From contig NZ_WUMK01000019.1 in the NCBI RefSeq assembly GCF_009827055.1, forward strand, positions 1 through 49,346: a stretch of 49,346 bases of DNA, in the 5' to 3' direction. The notes under the pieces were generated by a model that was given only the letters and a program-made list of their open reading frames with translations, did no database searches and was not told the DNA's origin. Made by a program: the position numbers and the translations under genes. This DNA is from Shinella kummerowiae (GTDB lineage Bacteria; Pseudomonadota; Alphaproteobacteria; Rhizobiales; Rhizobiaceae). This document shows positions 16,301 through 25,589 of the stretch, piece after piece (within the stretch, counting starts at the first letter, position 1; each line of letters begins with the position of its first letter).

Positions 16301-17697
16301 CCGGGCAATCCCTCCATCGGATGGGGCGCGGCGACCATCTTGGCGAGCGCCGCCGAGGCGATGCGGGCCGAGAGCGGATCGGCGCGGCTTGTCAGCACGA
16401 TGGGCACCCGCGCGCCGAGCACGAGGCCGGCCGCCGTCGCGCCGGCGAAGTAGATGAGCTGCTTGGCCAGCATGTTGCCGGCTTCGAGATCCGGCACGAG
16501 CAGGATGTCGGCCTCGCCCGCGACGGGGGAGACGATGCCCTTGGTGCGGGCTGCGTCCACGCTGATGGCATTGTCGAAGGCGAGCGGCCCGTCGACGCTG
16601 GCTCCGGTAATCTGCCCGCGTGCGGCCATCACGGTCAGCGCCGCGGCATCGAGCGTTGCCGGCATCTTGGGGTTCACGGTCTCCACGGCGGCGAGCACCG
16701 CGACTTTCGGCTTTTCCATGCCGAGCCGGCGCAGGAGATCGACCGCGTTCTGGCAGATGTCCCGCTTGTGCTCCAGCGTCGGCTGGATGTTGATCGCCGC
16801 GTCGGTGACGATGAGCGGCTTGTCGTAGGCCGGGATATCCATGGCATAGACATGGCTGATGCGCCGCTCTGTGCGAAGGCCGGACGCGGTCGCGACGACG
16901 GCGCCGAGAAGCTCGTCCGTATGAAGGCTGCCCTTGACCAGCACCGAAACGCTGCCGGAGACGGCAAGCTCGACGGCACGGTCCGCCGCGGCGTGGCTGT
17001 GCGCGACGGGAACGATCTCGATACCGTCGAGCGAGACCTGCGCGGCCTCGGCGGCGGCGCGGATCTTGGCCTCAGGCCCCACGAGGATCGGTTCCAGCAG
17101 GCCGGCCTCGCGCGCTTCCAGCGCGCCGGTGATGGCGGCGGCTGAACAGGGATGCACGACGGCGGCGCGGATTGCCGGAAGGTCGCGCGCCCGCTTCACG
17201 AGGGCCTCGTATCGGTCGTGCCGTCTGAGTGAAATGTCGGGGAGTCGCGTGCGGGGCCATTCGATAGGCGTGTCCGGCGCGATCACCGTTGCCATTCCCT
17301 TCAACACCACGTCGCCCGCTCTGTTGGTGCAGACGGTGTCGAGCAGGACGATGCGCTTTTGCGACTGCTTCTCCTTCACCGTGACGGTGGCGGTGATCGT
17401 GTCGCCGGGGGCGACGGGCTTGAGGAAATGCAGTTTCTGGCCGAGATAGATCGTGCCCGGCCCCGGCAGCCGCGTGCCGAGCACGGCGGAAACCAGGGCG
17501 GCCGTCCACATGCCATGGGCGACGACATGGCCGAAAAGGCCGGTCTTCGCGAAGGCGGCGTCGAGATGAGCCGGGTTCTCGTCGCCGGAGACGGCGGCGA
17601 ACAGGTCTATGTCGTCGTGGCCGACGAGCCGGACGATCGAGGCGGTATCGCCGGTCTGAATCTCGTCGAAGGTCCTGTTTCGGAGAAAGTCATCCAT
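16297..17697 (-). CDS. Bifunctional MaoC-like (R)-enoyl-CoA hydratase / phosphate acyltransferase
   Basis: A 466-residue fusion. Residues 1 to about 140 are a hot-dog MaoC/PhaJ-like hydratase; D39 and H44 in SGDENPAHLD form the catalytic pair, followed by HVVAHGMWTAAL. Residues about 160-466 are a phosphate acetyl/butyryltransferase (VKGSLHTDELLGAVV, TDAAINIQPTL). The first domain may hydrate enoyl-CoA to (R)-3-hydroxyacyl-CoA for PhaC, and the second interconverts acetyl-phosphate and acetyl-CoA. The fusion is a known protein class, but its place 7 nt after phaC and overlapping ackA is telling. The start at 17697 has AAGGTGAAG. Frames upstream of it overlap phaC and are not used. Confidence 0.87.
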   Translation of the reverse strand: MDDFLRNRTFDEIQTGDTASIVRLVGHDDIDLFAAVSGDENPAHLDAAFAKTGLFGHVVAHGMWTAALVSAVLGTRLPGPGTIYLGQKLHFLKPVAPGDTITATVTVKEKQSQKRIVLLDTVCTNRAGDVVLKGMATVIAPDTPIEWPRTRLPDISLRRHDRYEALVKRARDLPAIRAAVVHPCSAAAITGALEAREAGLLEPILVGPEAKIRAAAEAAQVSLDGIEIVPVAHSHAAADRAVELAVSGSVSVLVKGSLHTDELLGAVVATASGLRTERRISHVYAMDIPAYDKPLIVTDAAINIQPTLEHKRDICQNAVDLLRRLGMEKPKVAVLAAVETVNPKMPATLDAAALTVMAARGQITGASVDGPLAFDNAISVDAARTKGIVSPVAGEADILLVPDLEAGNMLAKQLIYFAGATAAGLVLGARVPIVLTSRADPLSARIASAALAKMVAAPHPMEGLPG

Positions 17698-17704
17698 CGG
17701 CTCT

Positions 17705-19507
17705 TCACCTTTGCAAAACGTAGCGACCAGGGGCGTCGGAGAGCGGTCTGTGGCCCGCGCGGCGCATGCCCATTGCCGGCGGGTCGATCCGTTCGGATGC
17801 CGAATGGGCGGAAAGCCAGTCCGTCCATGCCTCCCACCATGATCCCGGCCGCGCCTCTGCCGTCTCTGTCCATTCGTCCGCGCCAAGGCACAGTCCGTCG
17901 GCGGCGCGCAGGGCGATGCGGTAGCGCCGGCGCGGGCGGCCGGGCTCGCTGACGATGCCGGCATTATGGCCGCCGCTGGTCAGGACGAAGGTGAGGTCGG
18001 TATTGCTGAGATAGTGGATTTTGTAGACCGATCGCCAGGGCGCGACGTGGTCGCGCTCGGTGCCGACCACGAACATCGGCACGCGGATGTTCTGGATGGT
18101 GGCGGGGCGGCCATCGACGAGGAAGCGACCGGCGGCAAGCTCGTTCTCGAGATAGAGCCGCTTCAGGTATTCGGAATGCATCCGGTAGGGCATGCGGGTC
18201 GAGTCGGCGTTCCAGGCCATCAGGTCGATCATCGGTTCGCGTTCGCCCATCATATGCTCATGGACGATGCGCGACCAGACGAGGTCGTTCGAGCGCAGGA
18301 GCTGGAAGGCGCCCGCCATCTGGTCAGCCGAAAGATAGCCGCGGTTCCACATCATGCTTTCGAGCACATGGACCTGGCTGTGGTCGATGAAGAGCGCGAG
18401 TTCGCCGGGCTCCGTGAAGTCCGTCTGCGCGGCGAGCAATGTCAGGCTCGCCAGCCGGTCGTCGCCGCGATGCGCCATGTCGGCGGCCGCGATGGACAGC
18501 AGTGTGCCGCCCAGGCAATAGCCGGCGGCATGGACCTTTCGGCCGGGAACGACGGCATTGACGGCATCGAGCGCCGCCCTCACGCCGAGCCGACGATAAT
18601 CGTCCATCGTCAGGTCGCGGTCGGCCGCCGTCGGGTTACGCCAGGAGATGCAGAAAACGGTGTGGCCCTTCTCCACGAGATAGCGCACGAGCGAATTGTG
18701 CGGCGAGAGATCGAGGATGTAATATTTCATGATCCAGGCCGGCACGAGCAGCACCGGTTCGGCCGCCACGCGCTCCGTCGCCGGCGCATACTGGATCAGC
18801 TCGATCAGGTGGTTGCGGTAGACCACCTTGCCCGGCGTCGCCGCGACGTCCCGGCCGACGACGAAATCCTCCGCGCCGACCGGCGGTTGTCCGCCGGCGA
18901 GCCGACCCATGTCCTCCATCCAGTTGCGAAAGCCATTGAGGATGTTCATACCGCCGGACCGCATCGTTCTGTCCAGCACTTGCGGATTGGCGAAGGGCAT
19001 GTTGGAAGGCGAGAAGATGTCGAGGACCTGACGGGCGGCGAAGGAAACGACATCCTGGTGATGCGGTGCGACGCCGGGTACTTCGTTGGTGACATTGTGC
19101 CACCATTGCTGCTGGAGCAGGAAGGTTTGTGCCCAAATGCTGAACGGCGGTGTCTTCCAGCGTGGGTCGGAGAAGCGGTAGTCGCCCGCAAGGGGGGCGA
19201 TGCAGGGCGGCGCATCCGGATCGACCGCCACGGCCGCGAGATGGCAGAGCAGGCGGATGATCTTGCGGCTCGCCTTGTCGAGGAGTTCCAGGCGCTTGCC
19301 GGGGGCGGAGGCGAGATGGATCGACCAATCCATCACGGCGAGCGCGAAAGCGGTGGGCGACAGGCCTGTGCTGAACTGCCCGGTAAAGGCCTCCCGCATG
19401 CGATCGATCGACCGGAACGCCTCGCTTCCGAGTTCCTCGATCCGGGGGACGGGCGGAAGCGAGGTCGCGTCTGGCAAAGCTGATGCCGCGTTCGTTGGGC
19501 TGAACAT
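17705..19507 (-). CDS. phaC: Class I poly(3-hydroxyalkanoate) synthase
   Basis: A 600-residue PhaC. The lipase-like box AGYCLGG contains the nucleophile C331. The charge-relay pair is visible as D in VGTERDHVAPW and H in TSGGHNAGIV. WWHNVTNEVPGV and YYILDLSPHNSLVRYLVEKGHTVF are class I signatures. It polymerises (R)-3-hydroxybutyryl-CoA into intracellular PHB granules. It leads the operon with maoC-pta, ackA and a cation ATPase, and the divergent first gene is phasin-like. No phaA or phaB is present here, so monomer would come from elsewhere or through the MaoC domain. It may be a second PhaC of the genome. Confidence 0.92.
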   Translation of the reverse strand: MFSPTNAASALPDATSLPPVPRIEELGSEAFRSIDRMREAFTGQFSTGLSPTAFALAVMDWSIHLASAPGKRLELLDKASRKIIRLLCHLAAVAVDPDAPPCIAPLAGDYRFSDPRWKTPPFSIWAQTFLLQQQWWHNVTNEVPGVAPHHQDVVSFAARQVLDIFSPSNMPFANPQVLDRTMRSGGMNILNGFRNWMEDMGRLAGGQPPVGAEDFVVGRDVAATPGKVVYRNHLIELIQYAPATERVAAEPVLLVPAWIMKYYILDLSPHNSLVRYLVEKGHTVFCISWRNPTAADRDLTMDDYRRLGVRAALDAVNAVVPGRKVHAAGYCLGGTLLSIAAADMAHRGDDRLASLTLLAAQTDFTEPGELALFIDHSQVHVLESMMWNRGYLSADQMAGAFQLLRSNDLVWSRIVHEHMMGEREPMIDLMAWNADSTRMPYRMHSEYLKRLYLENELAAGRFLVDGRPATIQNIRVPMFVVGTERDHVAPWRSVYKIHYLSNTDLTFVLTSGGHNAGIVSEPGRPRRRYRIALRAADGLCLGADEWTETAEARPGSWWEAWTDWLSAHSASERIDPPAMGMRRAGHRPLSDAPGRYVLQR

Positions 19508-19594
19508 CGATATCTCCTTCGGACGCCTCGGGCACCGCCGGAAGCAACCGCATTCCTATCGCGGCCTTGTGATCGCATGGCGGATCGAAATTCA

Positions 19595-19662
19595 CCCTAT
19601 ATAGGGCGGTCTTCACCTCCGTTGACGCAGATCAAGTTTTAGTTCGCGGAACCGCCTAGAAT
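19595..19662. promoter_or_regulatory. Divergent promoter with FixK/FNR box between phaC and the phasin-phosphoketolase operon
   Basis: TTGACGCAGATCAA (19622-19635) is a perfect TTGA-N6-TCAA box. On the plus strand TAGAAT (19657-19662) lies 21 bp after it, the standard class II position, 34 bp before the phasin-like start. Toward phaC the palindrome CCCTATATAGGG (19595-19606) offers a TATA-type -10 about 18-20 bp from the box. One box could therefore control both directions. Confidence 0.7.
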
Positions 19663-19695
19663 GAAGCTGTATCGAAACGGACGCGGGAGTTCGTC

Positions 19696-20022
19696 ATGCC
19701 CGAGATCAATGCGACAGATGCGGAACGAACTGCGGCGGGCTTCACCCCCAGGGTAGCCGATCCACTTCTTTTGACGCCTTTCAACATCGGAATGGCGATG
19801 TACCGGCATTGGTTGGGCGCGACGTCACGCCTGATTGAGGATCAGTGCGCCCATCTCCAGAACCTTGCAGAGTGCGAGGATCCCTTGAACGTGCTGGTCT
19901 GCCAGACCGAGTTTGCTGAAAAATCCCTCGCGGCAAGCCTCCATGAACTGCGCCGAGGCGTCGACACGATTGCCGACACAGCCTGCGGACCGCTTACCCC
20001 CGGCGGGGCGCTGCCGCAGTAG
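19696..20022 (+). CDS. Phasin-like small protein
   Basis: A 108-residue, mostly helical protein. The segment from [20 protein letters not shown] to [24 protein letters not shown] resembles the Phasin_2 pattern (aromatic start, then Q-T-E-F-A-x-K-S). Phasins coat PHB granules. It faces phaC across a shared promoter and precedes phosphoketolase by 73 nt, likely in one transcript. GGGAG stands before its ATG. The phasin assignment rests on pattern and context and is moderate; it may be a granule-associated or regulatory protein of another kind. Confidence 0.6.
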   Translation: MPEINATDAERTAAGFTPRVADPLLLTPFNIGMAMYRHWLGATSRLIEDQCAHLQNLAECEDPLNVLVCQTEFAEKSLAASLHELRRGVDTIADTACGPLTPGGALPQ

Positions 20023-20095
20023 TGTTGCGCTTCTCGGAGCAAACAGGCTTTCACGGGCGTTGAACTCTCGGAGCCGGCGGATAGGGAGAGCAGAC

Positions 20096-22462
20096 ATGGC
20101 TATCGATCCTGATGCCGGGGACCTCGCGCTGATCGACCGCTACTGGCGGGCGGCCAACTATCTTTCGGTGGGCCAGATCTACCTGATGGACAATCCGTTG
20201 CTCCGCGAACCTTTGAAGGCGGAGCATGTGAAGCCGCGCCTTCTCGGCCACTGGGGCACGACGCCGGGCCTCAACTTCATCTATGCCCATCTCAACCGCA
20301 TCATCCGGGCGCGCGACGCCGATGTCCTCTATATCTGCGGCCCCGGCCACGGCGGGCCGGGCATGGTGGCCAATACCTATCTGGAAGGCACCTATTCGCA
20401 GGTCTATCCCGAGATCGGCGAGGACGAGGCGGGGCTGAAGGCGCTGTTCCGGCAGTTCTCCTTCCCGGGCGGCATTCCGAGCCACGCGGCCCCCGAAACG
20501 CCCGGCTCCATCCATGAGGGCGGCGAACTCGGCTATGCGCTGGTGCATGCCTATGGCGCGGCCTTCGACAATCCGGACCTCGTCGTTGCCTGCGTGGTGG
20601 GGGATGGCGAGGCCGAGACCGGCCCGCTCGCCGCGGCCTGGCATTCCAACAAGTTCTTGAGCCCCGTCAGCGACGGCACGGTGCTGCCGATCCTCCATCT
20701 CAACGGCTACAAGATTGCCAATCCGACCGTGCTGGCGCGCCTGCCGGACGAGGAGCTGGCCCATCTCTTCACCGGCTACGGCTACGACCCGATCTTCGTG
20801 GAGGGCCACGAGTCGCAGGCCATGCACCGCGACATGGCGGCAGCCCTCGACACGGCCTTCGACCGCATCGCGGCCATCCGCGCCGCGGCGAAGGACGAGC
20901 CCGCTCGCCGCCCGCGCTGGCCGATGATCGTGCTGCGCAGCCCGAAGGGCTGGACGGGACCGAAAGAAGTGGATGGCAAAGTGGTCGAAAACCACTGGCG
21001 CTCGCATCAGGTGCCCGTCTCTGAGTGCCGCACGAACGTCGCCCATCGCGATATCCTCGAGGCCTGGATGCGCAGCTACGATCCCGAAGACCTCTTCGAT
21101 GCGGATGGCCGCCTGAAGCCGGAACTGCGGGCGCTGGCGCCAATGGGCGCGCGGCGCATGGGCGCCAGTCCGCACGCCAACGGCGGCGTCCTTCGCAAGG
21201 AGTTGCGCACGCCGGACGCCACTGCCTATGCGGTCGCGGTGGAGCGGCCCGGCGCGGCCGAGGCGCAGGCGACGAAGGTGCTTGGCGACTACCTGCGCGA
21301 CGTGATCCGGCTGAACGCGGCGGAGCGCAACTTCCGCGTCTTCGGGCCGGACGAGACGGCCTCGAACCGGCTTTCCAGCGTTTTCGAGGTGGCGGACCGG
21401 GTGTGGATGGCCGAGACGCTGCCGACGGACGATCATCTGGCGCCGGAAGGCCGTGTCATGGAAGTGCTCAGCGAGCATCTGTGCCAGGGCTGGCTGGAGG
21501 GCTACCTGCTTACCGGCCGGCACGGCTTCTTTTCCTGCTACGAGGCTTTCATCCACATCGTCGACTCGATGTTCAACCAGCATGCAAAATGGCTGAAGGT
21601 CGCGCGCGAGCTGCCCTGGCGCAAGCCGGTTTCCTCGCTCAACTATCTGCTCACCTCCCACGTCTGGCGGCAGGACCACAACGGCTTTTCCCATCAGGAT
21701 CCCGGTTTCATCGATCTCGTCGCCAACAAGGGATCGGACATCGTGCGCGTCTACCTGCCGCCGGATGCCAATACGCTGCTGTGGGTCGGCGACCATTGCC
21801 TGAAGACCTGGAACCGCATCAACGTCATCGTGGCCGGCAAGCAACCGGCGCCGCAATGGCTGACGATGGACGAGGCGACCTCCCATTGCGAGGCCGGACT
21901 TGGCATCTGGGACTGGGCGGGCACGGAGGAGGGGCTTGGCCCCGACATCGTGATGGCCTGCGCGGGTGATGTGCCCACTCTGGAGACGCTCGCCGCCGTC
22001 GATCTCCTGCGCCGGGCGCTGCCGCACTTGCGCATCCGCGTCGTCAACGTCGTGGACCTGATGGCATTGCAATCGCCGCAGCACCATCCGCACGGCGTTT
22101 CGGACGAGGATTTCGACCGGATCTTTACCCGTGACCGGCCGGTCGTCTTCGCCCATCACGGTTATCCCTATCTCATCCACCGGCTGGTCTACAAACGCGC
22201 CAACCATCCGAATTTCCACGTCAGAGGCTTCGTCGAGGAGGGCACAACGACCACGCCCTTCGATATGACGGTGATGAACAAGCTCGACCGCTACCACCTC
22301 GCCATCGAGGCGATCGAACGCCTGCCGGCCCTTGCCGAGAGGAAACCGGACCTTATCGCTGCGCTGAAGGCGAAGCTCGACGCGCATCATGCCTATGTGC
22401 GCGAGCACGGCGAGGACATGCCCGAGGTCCACGACTGGAAATGGCCCTATGCGCGGCAATAG
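20096..22462 (+). CDS. xfp: Xylulose-5-phosphate/fructose-6-phosphate phosphoketolase
   Basis: A 788-residue thiamine-diphosphate enzyme of normal length. Recognisable parts are [49 protein letters not shown], the ThDP motif [19 protein letters not shown] and the C-terminal [16 protein letters not shown]. It cleaves xylulose-5-P, or fructose-6-P, with phosphate to acetyl-phosphate plus glyceraldehyde-3-P or erythrose-4-P. ATG 20096 has AGGGAGAG 6 nt away. Acetyl-phosphate can go to ATP (AckA), or to acetyl-CoA and PHB (Pta, PhaC), all encoded on the other side of the shared promoter. A long reading frame on the opposite strand here is a coding shadow. Confidence 0.95.
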   Translation: MAIDPDAGDLALIDRYWRAANYLSVGQIYLMDNPLLREPLKAEHVKPRLLGHWGTTPGLNFIYAHLNRIIRARDADVLYICGPGHGGPGMVANTYLEGTYSQVYPEIGEDEAGLKALFRQFSFPGGIPSHAAPETPGSIHEGGELGYALVHAYGAAFDNPDLVVACVVGDGEAETGPLAAAWHSNKFLSPVSDGTVLPILHLNGYKIANPTVLARLPDEELAHLFTGYGYDPIFVEGHESQAMHRDMAAALDTAFDRIAAIRAAAKDEPARRPRWPMIVLRSPKGWTGPKEVDGKVVENHWRSHQVPVSECRTNVAHRDILEAWMRSYDPEDLFDADGRLKPELRALAPMGARRMGASPHANGGVLRKELRTPDATAYAVAVERPGAAEAQATKVLGDYLRDVIRLNAAERNFRVFGPDETASNRLSSVFEVADRVWMAETLPTDDHLAPEGRVMEVLSEHLCQGWLEGYLLTGRHGFFSCYEAFIHIVDSMFNQHAKWLKVARELPWRKPVSSLNYLLTSHVWRQDHNGFSHQDPGFIDLVANKGSDIVRVYLPPDANTLLWVGDHCLKTWNRINVIVAGKQPAPQWLTMDEATSHCEAGLGIWDWAGTEEGLGPDIVMACAGDVPTLETLAAVDLLRRALPHLRIRVVNVVDLMALQSPQHHPHGVSDEDFDRIFTRDRPVVFAHHGYPYLIHRLVYKRANHPNFHVRGFVEEGTTTTPFDMTVMNKLDRYHLAIEAIERLPALAERKPDLIAALKAKLDAHHAYVREHGEDMPEVHDWKWPYARQ

Positions 22463-22502
22463 GCCGATCCGTGGGCAAAGCGGCTCGTGAGGGGAGGAAA
22501 CC

Positions 22503-23861
22503 ATGCTGTCACTGAAATCGCTCGGCGGTGCCGGAACTGTTACCGGCTCGAAGCATCTGCTCACCCTCGGGGGACACCGCATCCTGATCGATTGCGGCCT
22601 TTTCCAGGGGCTGAAGAACCTACGAGACCTCAACTGGACACCTCTGCCGGTTTCGCCGCGCGATATCGACGCGGTGATCCTGACGCATGCGCATCTCGAT
22701 CATTGCGGATACCTGCCGCGCCTGGTGCGCGAGGGCTACCGTGGCAAGATCTACGCGACGCCCGCCACCCGCGATGTCGCCGAGCTGATCCTCATGGACA
22801 GCGGCCATCTGCAGGAAAAGGACGCGGAATTCCTCAACCGGCACAAGTTGTCGCGCCATCAGCCGGCTCTTCCCCTCTACACCGTCCATGATGCGCAGAA
22901 TGCCGTGGAGCACTTCTCGACCGTTGAATTCGACCAGACCGTGCGGCTTTCCAACGGAGCGTGGTTCCGGTTCCACCGCGCGGGCCATATTCTCGGCGCG
23001 GCATGGGTGGAGATGGCCTGGGGTGGGCAGAGGATCGTCTTTTCCGGCGATATCGGCCGCTACGGCGATCCGCTGATGCCGGATCCGTCCCGGCCGGTCG
23101 AGGCGGACTATGTCATGATCGAATCCACTTACGGCAACCGCATTCACGACAAGACCGACCCCGAAGATGCCCTGCGGGCGGTCGTGGAGCGCACGATCAA
23201 GCGGGGCGGAACGCTCGTCGTCCCGGCCTTTGCTGTCGGGCGCGCGCAGGAACTGCTCTATTATTTCTGGAGGCTGAAACAGGCGGGGGATCTCGGGGAT
23301 GTCCCGGTGTTCCTCGACAGCCCCATGGCCATCGATGCGACCGGGCTTATGAGCCGGCATCCCCGGGATCACCGTCTCGATGCCGAAAGCTGCAAGAAGG
23401 TGTTCGGCATCGCACGCTATACTGACGACGTCGAGGCCTCGAAGGCGATCAGTTCAAGCCGCGTTCCGAAGATCGTCATTTCCGCCTCCGGCATGGCGAC
23501 GGGCGGCCGCGTGCTGCATCATCTGAAAGCCTTCGCGCCCGATCCGCGCAATACGATCCTGCTTGCCGGCTTCCAGGCCGCCGGCACGCGGGGGCGTGCG
23601 CTTCAGGACGGTGCGAAGGAGCTGAAAATCCATGGTGTCTGGATTCCGGTCAATGCGGAGGTCGCCCATCTCGACATGCTCTCGGCCCATGCCGACGCCG
23701 ATGAGCTGATGCGCTGGCTTTCCGGCTCTCCGCACCCGCCGCGCAAGGTCTTCATCGTGCATGGGGAGGCCGAAGCCTCTGAAGCCTTGCGCGTGCGGAT
23801 AGGGCGCGAGCTTGGTTGGGCGAGCGTCGTGCCGCGCCTCGACCAGGAATTCTCGCTGTGA
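22503..23861 (+). CDS. Beta-CASP metallo-beta-lactamase RNA nuclease (CPSF73-like)
   Basis: A 452-residue protein with metal motif T-H62-A-H64-L-D66-H67, FSGDIGRYGDPLMPDP, ESTYGNR, the beta-CASP part (VPAFAVGRAQELLYY, DSPMAIDATGL) and the late RMMBL motif with SAHADADELMRWL and VHGEAEA. Relatives such as TTHA0252 and archaeal aCPSF are endo-/exoribonucleases. It lies 40 nt behind phosphoketolase with GGGGAGG before the ATG, so it is probably co-transcribed. The pairing with a carbon-metabolism enzyme is unexpected. Its target RNA is unknown; mRNA turnover in growth arrest would fit but is inference. Confidence 0.87.
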   Translation: MLSLKSLGGAGTVTGSKHLLTLGGHRILIDCGLFQGLKNLRDLNWTPLPVSPRDIDAVILTHAHLDHCGYLPRLVREGYRGKIYATPATRDVAELILMDSGHLQEKDAEFLNRHKLSRHQPALPLYTVHDAQNAVEHFSTVEFDQTVRLSNGAWFRFHRAGHILGAAWVEMAWGGQRIVFSGDIGRYGDPLMPDPSRPVEADYVMIESTYGNRIHDKTDPEDALRAVVERTIKRGGTLVVPAFAVGRAQELLYYFWRLKQAGDLGDVPVFLDSPMAIDATGLMSRHPRDHRLDAESCKKVFGIARYTDDVEASKAISSSRVPKIVISASGMATGGRVLHHLKAFAPDPRNTILLAGFQAAGTRGRALQDGAKELKIHGVWIPVNAEVAHLDMLSAHADADELMRWLSGSPHPPRKVFIVHGEAEASEALRVRIGRELGWASVVPRLDQEFSL

Positions 23862-23878
23862 GCCCGACATGCGGGCTC
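23860..23878. terminator. Hairpin between convergent nuclease and adh-GNAT genes
   Basis: GAGCCCG (23860-23866) and CGGGCTC (23872-23878) form a 7-bp GC-rich stem with a 5-nt loop. It sits exactly between and overlaps the two convergent stop codons. No T run follows on either side. A shared bidirectional terminator is likely. Confidence 0.5.
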
Positions 23879-25463
23879 AGGCGGAGCGAAGATCCTTGCG
23901 GATGAGGATAAGCGTCGGATCGTCGGGGTAGGGGACGGCGACGAAACCCTGTTCCCGCTCGAGTTCGATGACCTCGTGGTTTTCCCGGCTCTCCAGCGAT
24001 TCCAGAGTGCTGACGCCACGACTTTGCGCATAGTGGGCTGCGTGGCGCAGCATCTCCCAGCCGACACCCTTGTGCCTGTCGTCGGCGCGCACGGAAATCG
24101 CCACCTCGGCTTTCGTCATCGATGGGTCGAAGGCCACCATCGCCGCCGCGACAATCGCGTCGCTGCCGCCAGCGAAGGCGAGGAAGTGTTCGGCCGTGAC
24201 GTGATCGACCTGCGTCATGGCAAGCAGGCGTTCATGGCTCACCTCCCGGACGCCGCCAAGGAACCGGAAGCGCAGGTCTTCCGGCGTCACATGCCGGAAG
24301 AAGTCCGCCAGGAGAGGCTCGTCCTCCGGCTTGACCGTGCGCACATGGAGCATGAGCCCTGTATGGGTCACGAGGGCGGTGCTCAGGTCGTCGTCCATCG
24401 CCCCGGCGGGGATCGCCCGCACGGCGTCGGTCTCGATAATCACCTTGAGCGCTTTCGTGTCGGCCGCGTGGGAGAAGGTCTCGTAGGCATCGGCGATCTG
24501 GTCGAGGCCGAAACGGTGTGTGATCAGCTTCTTCGGATCGATCTTTCCCGCCCGCACGATCTTCAGGAGCATTGGGGTCGAGGCTGTATCCACCAGTCGC
24601 GTCGTGATGGCGATATTCTGCGACCACAGCTTTTCCAGATGTAGGTCGGCCTTGACCCCATGCACCCCGATATTGGCGATGACCCCGCCGGGTGCGACGA
24701 TTTCCTGGCAGAGTTCGAAGGTTGAGGGAATGCCGACCGCCTCGATTGCTGTATCGACGCCCTTGCCGCCCGTCAGCGCCAGCACTTGGTGGGCGGCGTC
24801 CTTTCCGCTCGACTTGATCGCCTGCGTCGCGCCGAAACGCTTGGCCACAGCCAGCCGGTTCTCGGCTAGGTCGATCATGATGATCTCGGCTGGGGAGTAG
24901 AACTGCGTCGTCAACAGCGCCGCCAGCCCGATCGGCCCGGCGCCGACGATAGCGACAGTGCCGCCCGGCTGCACCTTGCCGTTCAGCACGCCGCACTCGA
25001 AGCCGGTGGGAAGGATATCGCTCAGCATGACCAGCGCCTCCTCGTCGGCCCCTTGCGGGATCGGATATAGGCTGGTGTCAGCGTGCGGGATGCGGACATA
25101 TTCCGCCTGCGTCCCGTCGATCGTGTTGCCGAGAATCCAGCCGCCGGTCGTGCAATGCGAATACATGCTGCGCCGGCAATACTCGCACTTTCCGCAGGAG
25201 GAGATGCAGGAAATCAAGACGTGGTCGCCCTTGGCGAACTGGGTCACCCCGGCGCCGGTCTCCTCGACGATGCCCACGCCCTCGTGGCCGAGGATTCGGC
25301 CCGGCGTGCAGGTCGGCACGTCGCCCTTGAGGATATGCAGGTCGGTGCCGCAGATCGTGGTGCGCGTCACCTTGACGATGGCGTCGGTTGCCGCGGCGAT
25401 CTTGGGCATCGGCCGTTCCATGAGGGATTTCCGTCCCGGTCCTTCGTAGACAAGCGCCTTCAT
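23877..25463 (-). CDS. Zn-dependent alcohol dehydrogenase fused to a GNAT acetyltransferase
   Basis: A 528-residue fusion. Residues 1-350 are a medium-chain alcohol dehydrogenase: catalytic zinc C38 and H60-E61, structural zinc C90, C93, C96 and C104, and nucleotide motif AIVGAGPIGL. Residues about 375-528 are a GNAT domain (VKPEDEPLLADFFRHVTPEDLRFRF, VAISVRADDRHKGVGWEMLRHA), most like the acetyltransferase part of Pat-type protein lysine acetyltransferases. The join VIIETDAVRAIPAGAMDDDL is in frame with no sign of a frameshift. ATG 25463 has AAGGAG 8 nt upstream. A FixK box is centred 77 bp before the start. Substrates of both halves are unknown. Confidence 0.85.
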   Translation of the reverse strand: MKALVYEGPGRKSLMERPMPKIAAATDAIVKVTRTTICGTDLHILKGDVPTCTPGRILGHEGVGIVEETGAGVTQFAKGDHVLISCISSCGKCEYCRRSMYSHCTTGGWILGNTIDGTQAEYVRIPHADTSLYPIPQGADEEALVMLSDILPTGFECGVLNGKVQPGGTVAIVGAGPIGLAALLTTQFYSPAEIIMIDLAENRLAVAKRFGATQAIKSSGKDAAHQVLALTGGKGVDTAIEAVGIPSTFELCQEIVAPGGVIANIGVHGVKADLHLEKLWSQNIAITTRLVDTASTPMLLKIVRAGKIDPKKLITHRFGLDQIADAYETFSHAADTKALKVIIETDAVRAIPAGAMDDDLSTALVTHTGLMLHVRTVKPEDEPLLADFFRHVTPEDLRFRFLGGVREVSHERLLAMTQVDHVTAEHFLAFAGGSDAIVAAAMVAFDPSMTKAEVAISVRADDRHKGVGWEMLRHAAHYAQSRGVSTLESLESRENHEVIELEREQGFVAVPYPDDPTLILIRKDLRSA

Positions 25464-25533
25464 CTCATTCTCCTTGCGGGTTCGCATGCGTTGCGGGTGC
25501 GTATAAGAATGAGCCTCTCCCTCGCGACAGGCT

Positions 25534-25547
25534 TTGACGCCCGTCAA
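25534..25547 (-). promoter_or_regulatory. FixK/FNR-type box upstream of adh-GNAT
   Basis: TTGACGCCCGTCAA, a perfect TTGAC-N4-GTCAA palindrome centred 77 bp before the adh-GNAT start. A second box for the opposite operon lies 42 bp away, so each divergent operon has its own site. Confidence 0.68.
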
Positions 25548-25589
25548 CGGCCGGTCCCCCTGCGAGAAATTTCAGGCCTCAGCGGCGCT

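Noticed and set aside
20051..22633. 860-codon open frame opposite to phosphoketolase
   Set aside because: Long antisense frames are common in GC-rich genes. The plus strand has clear phosphoketolase motifs throughout.
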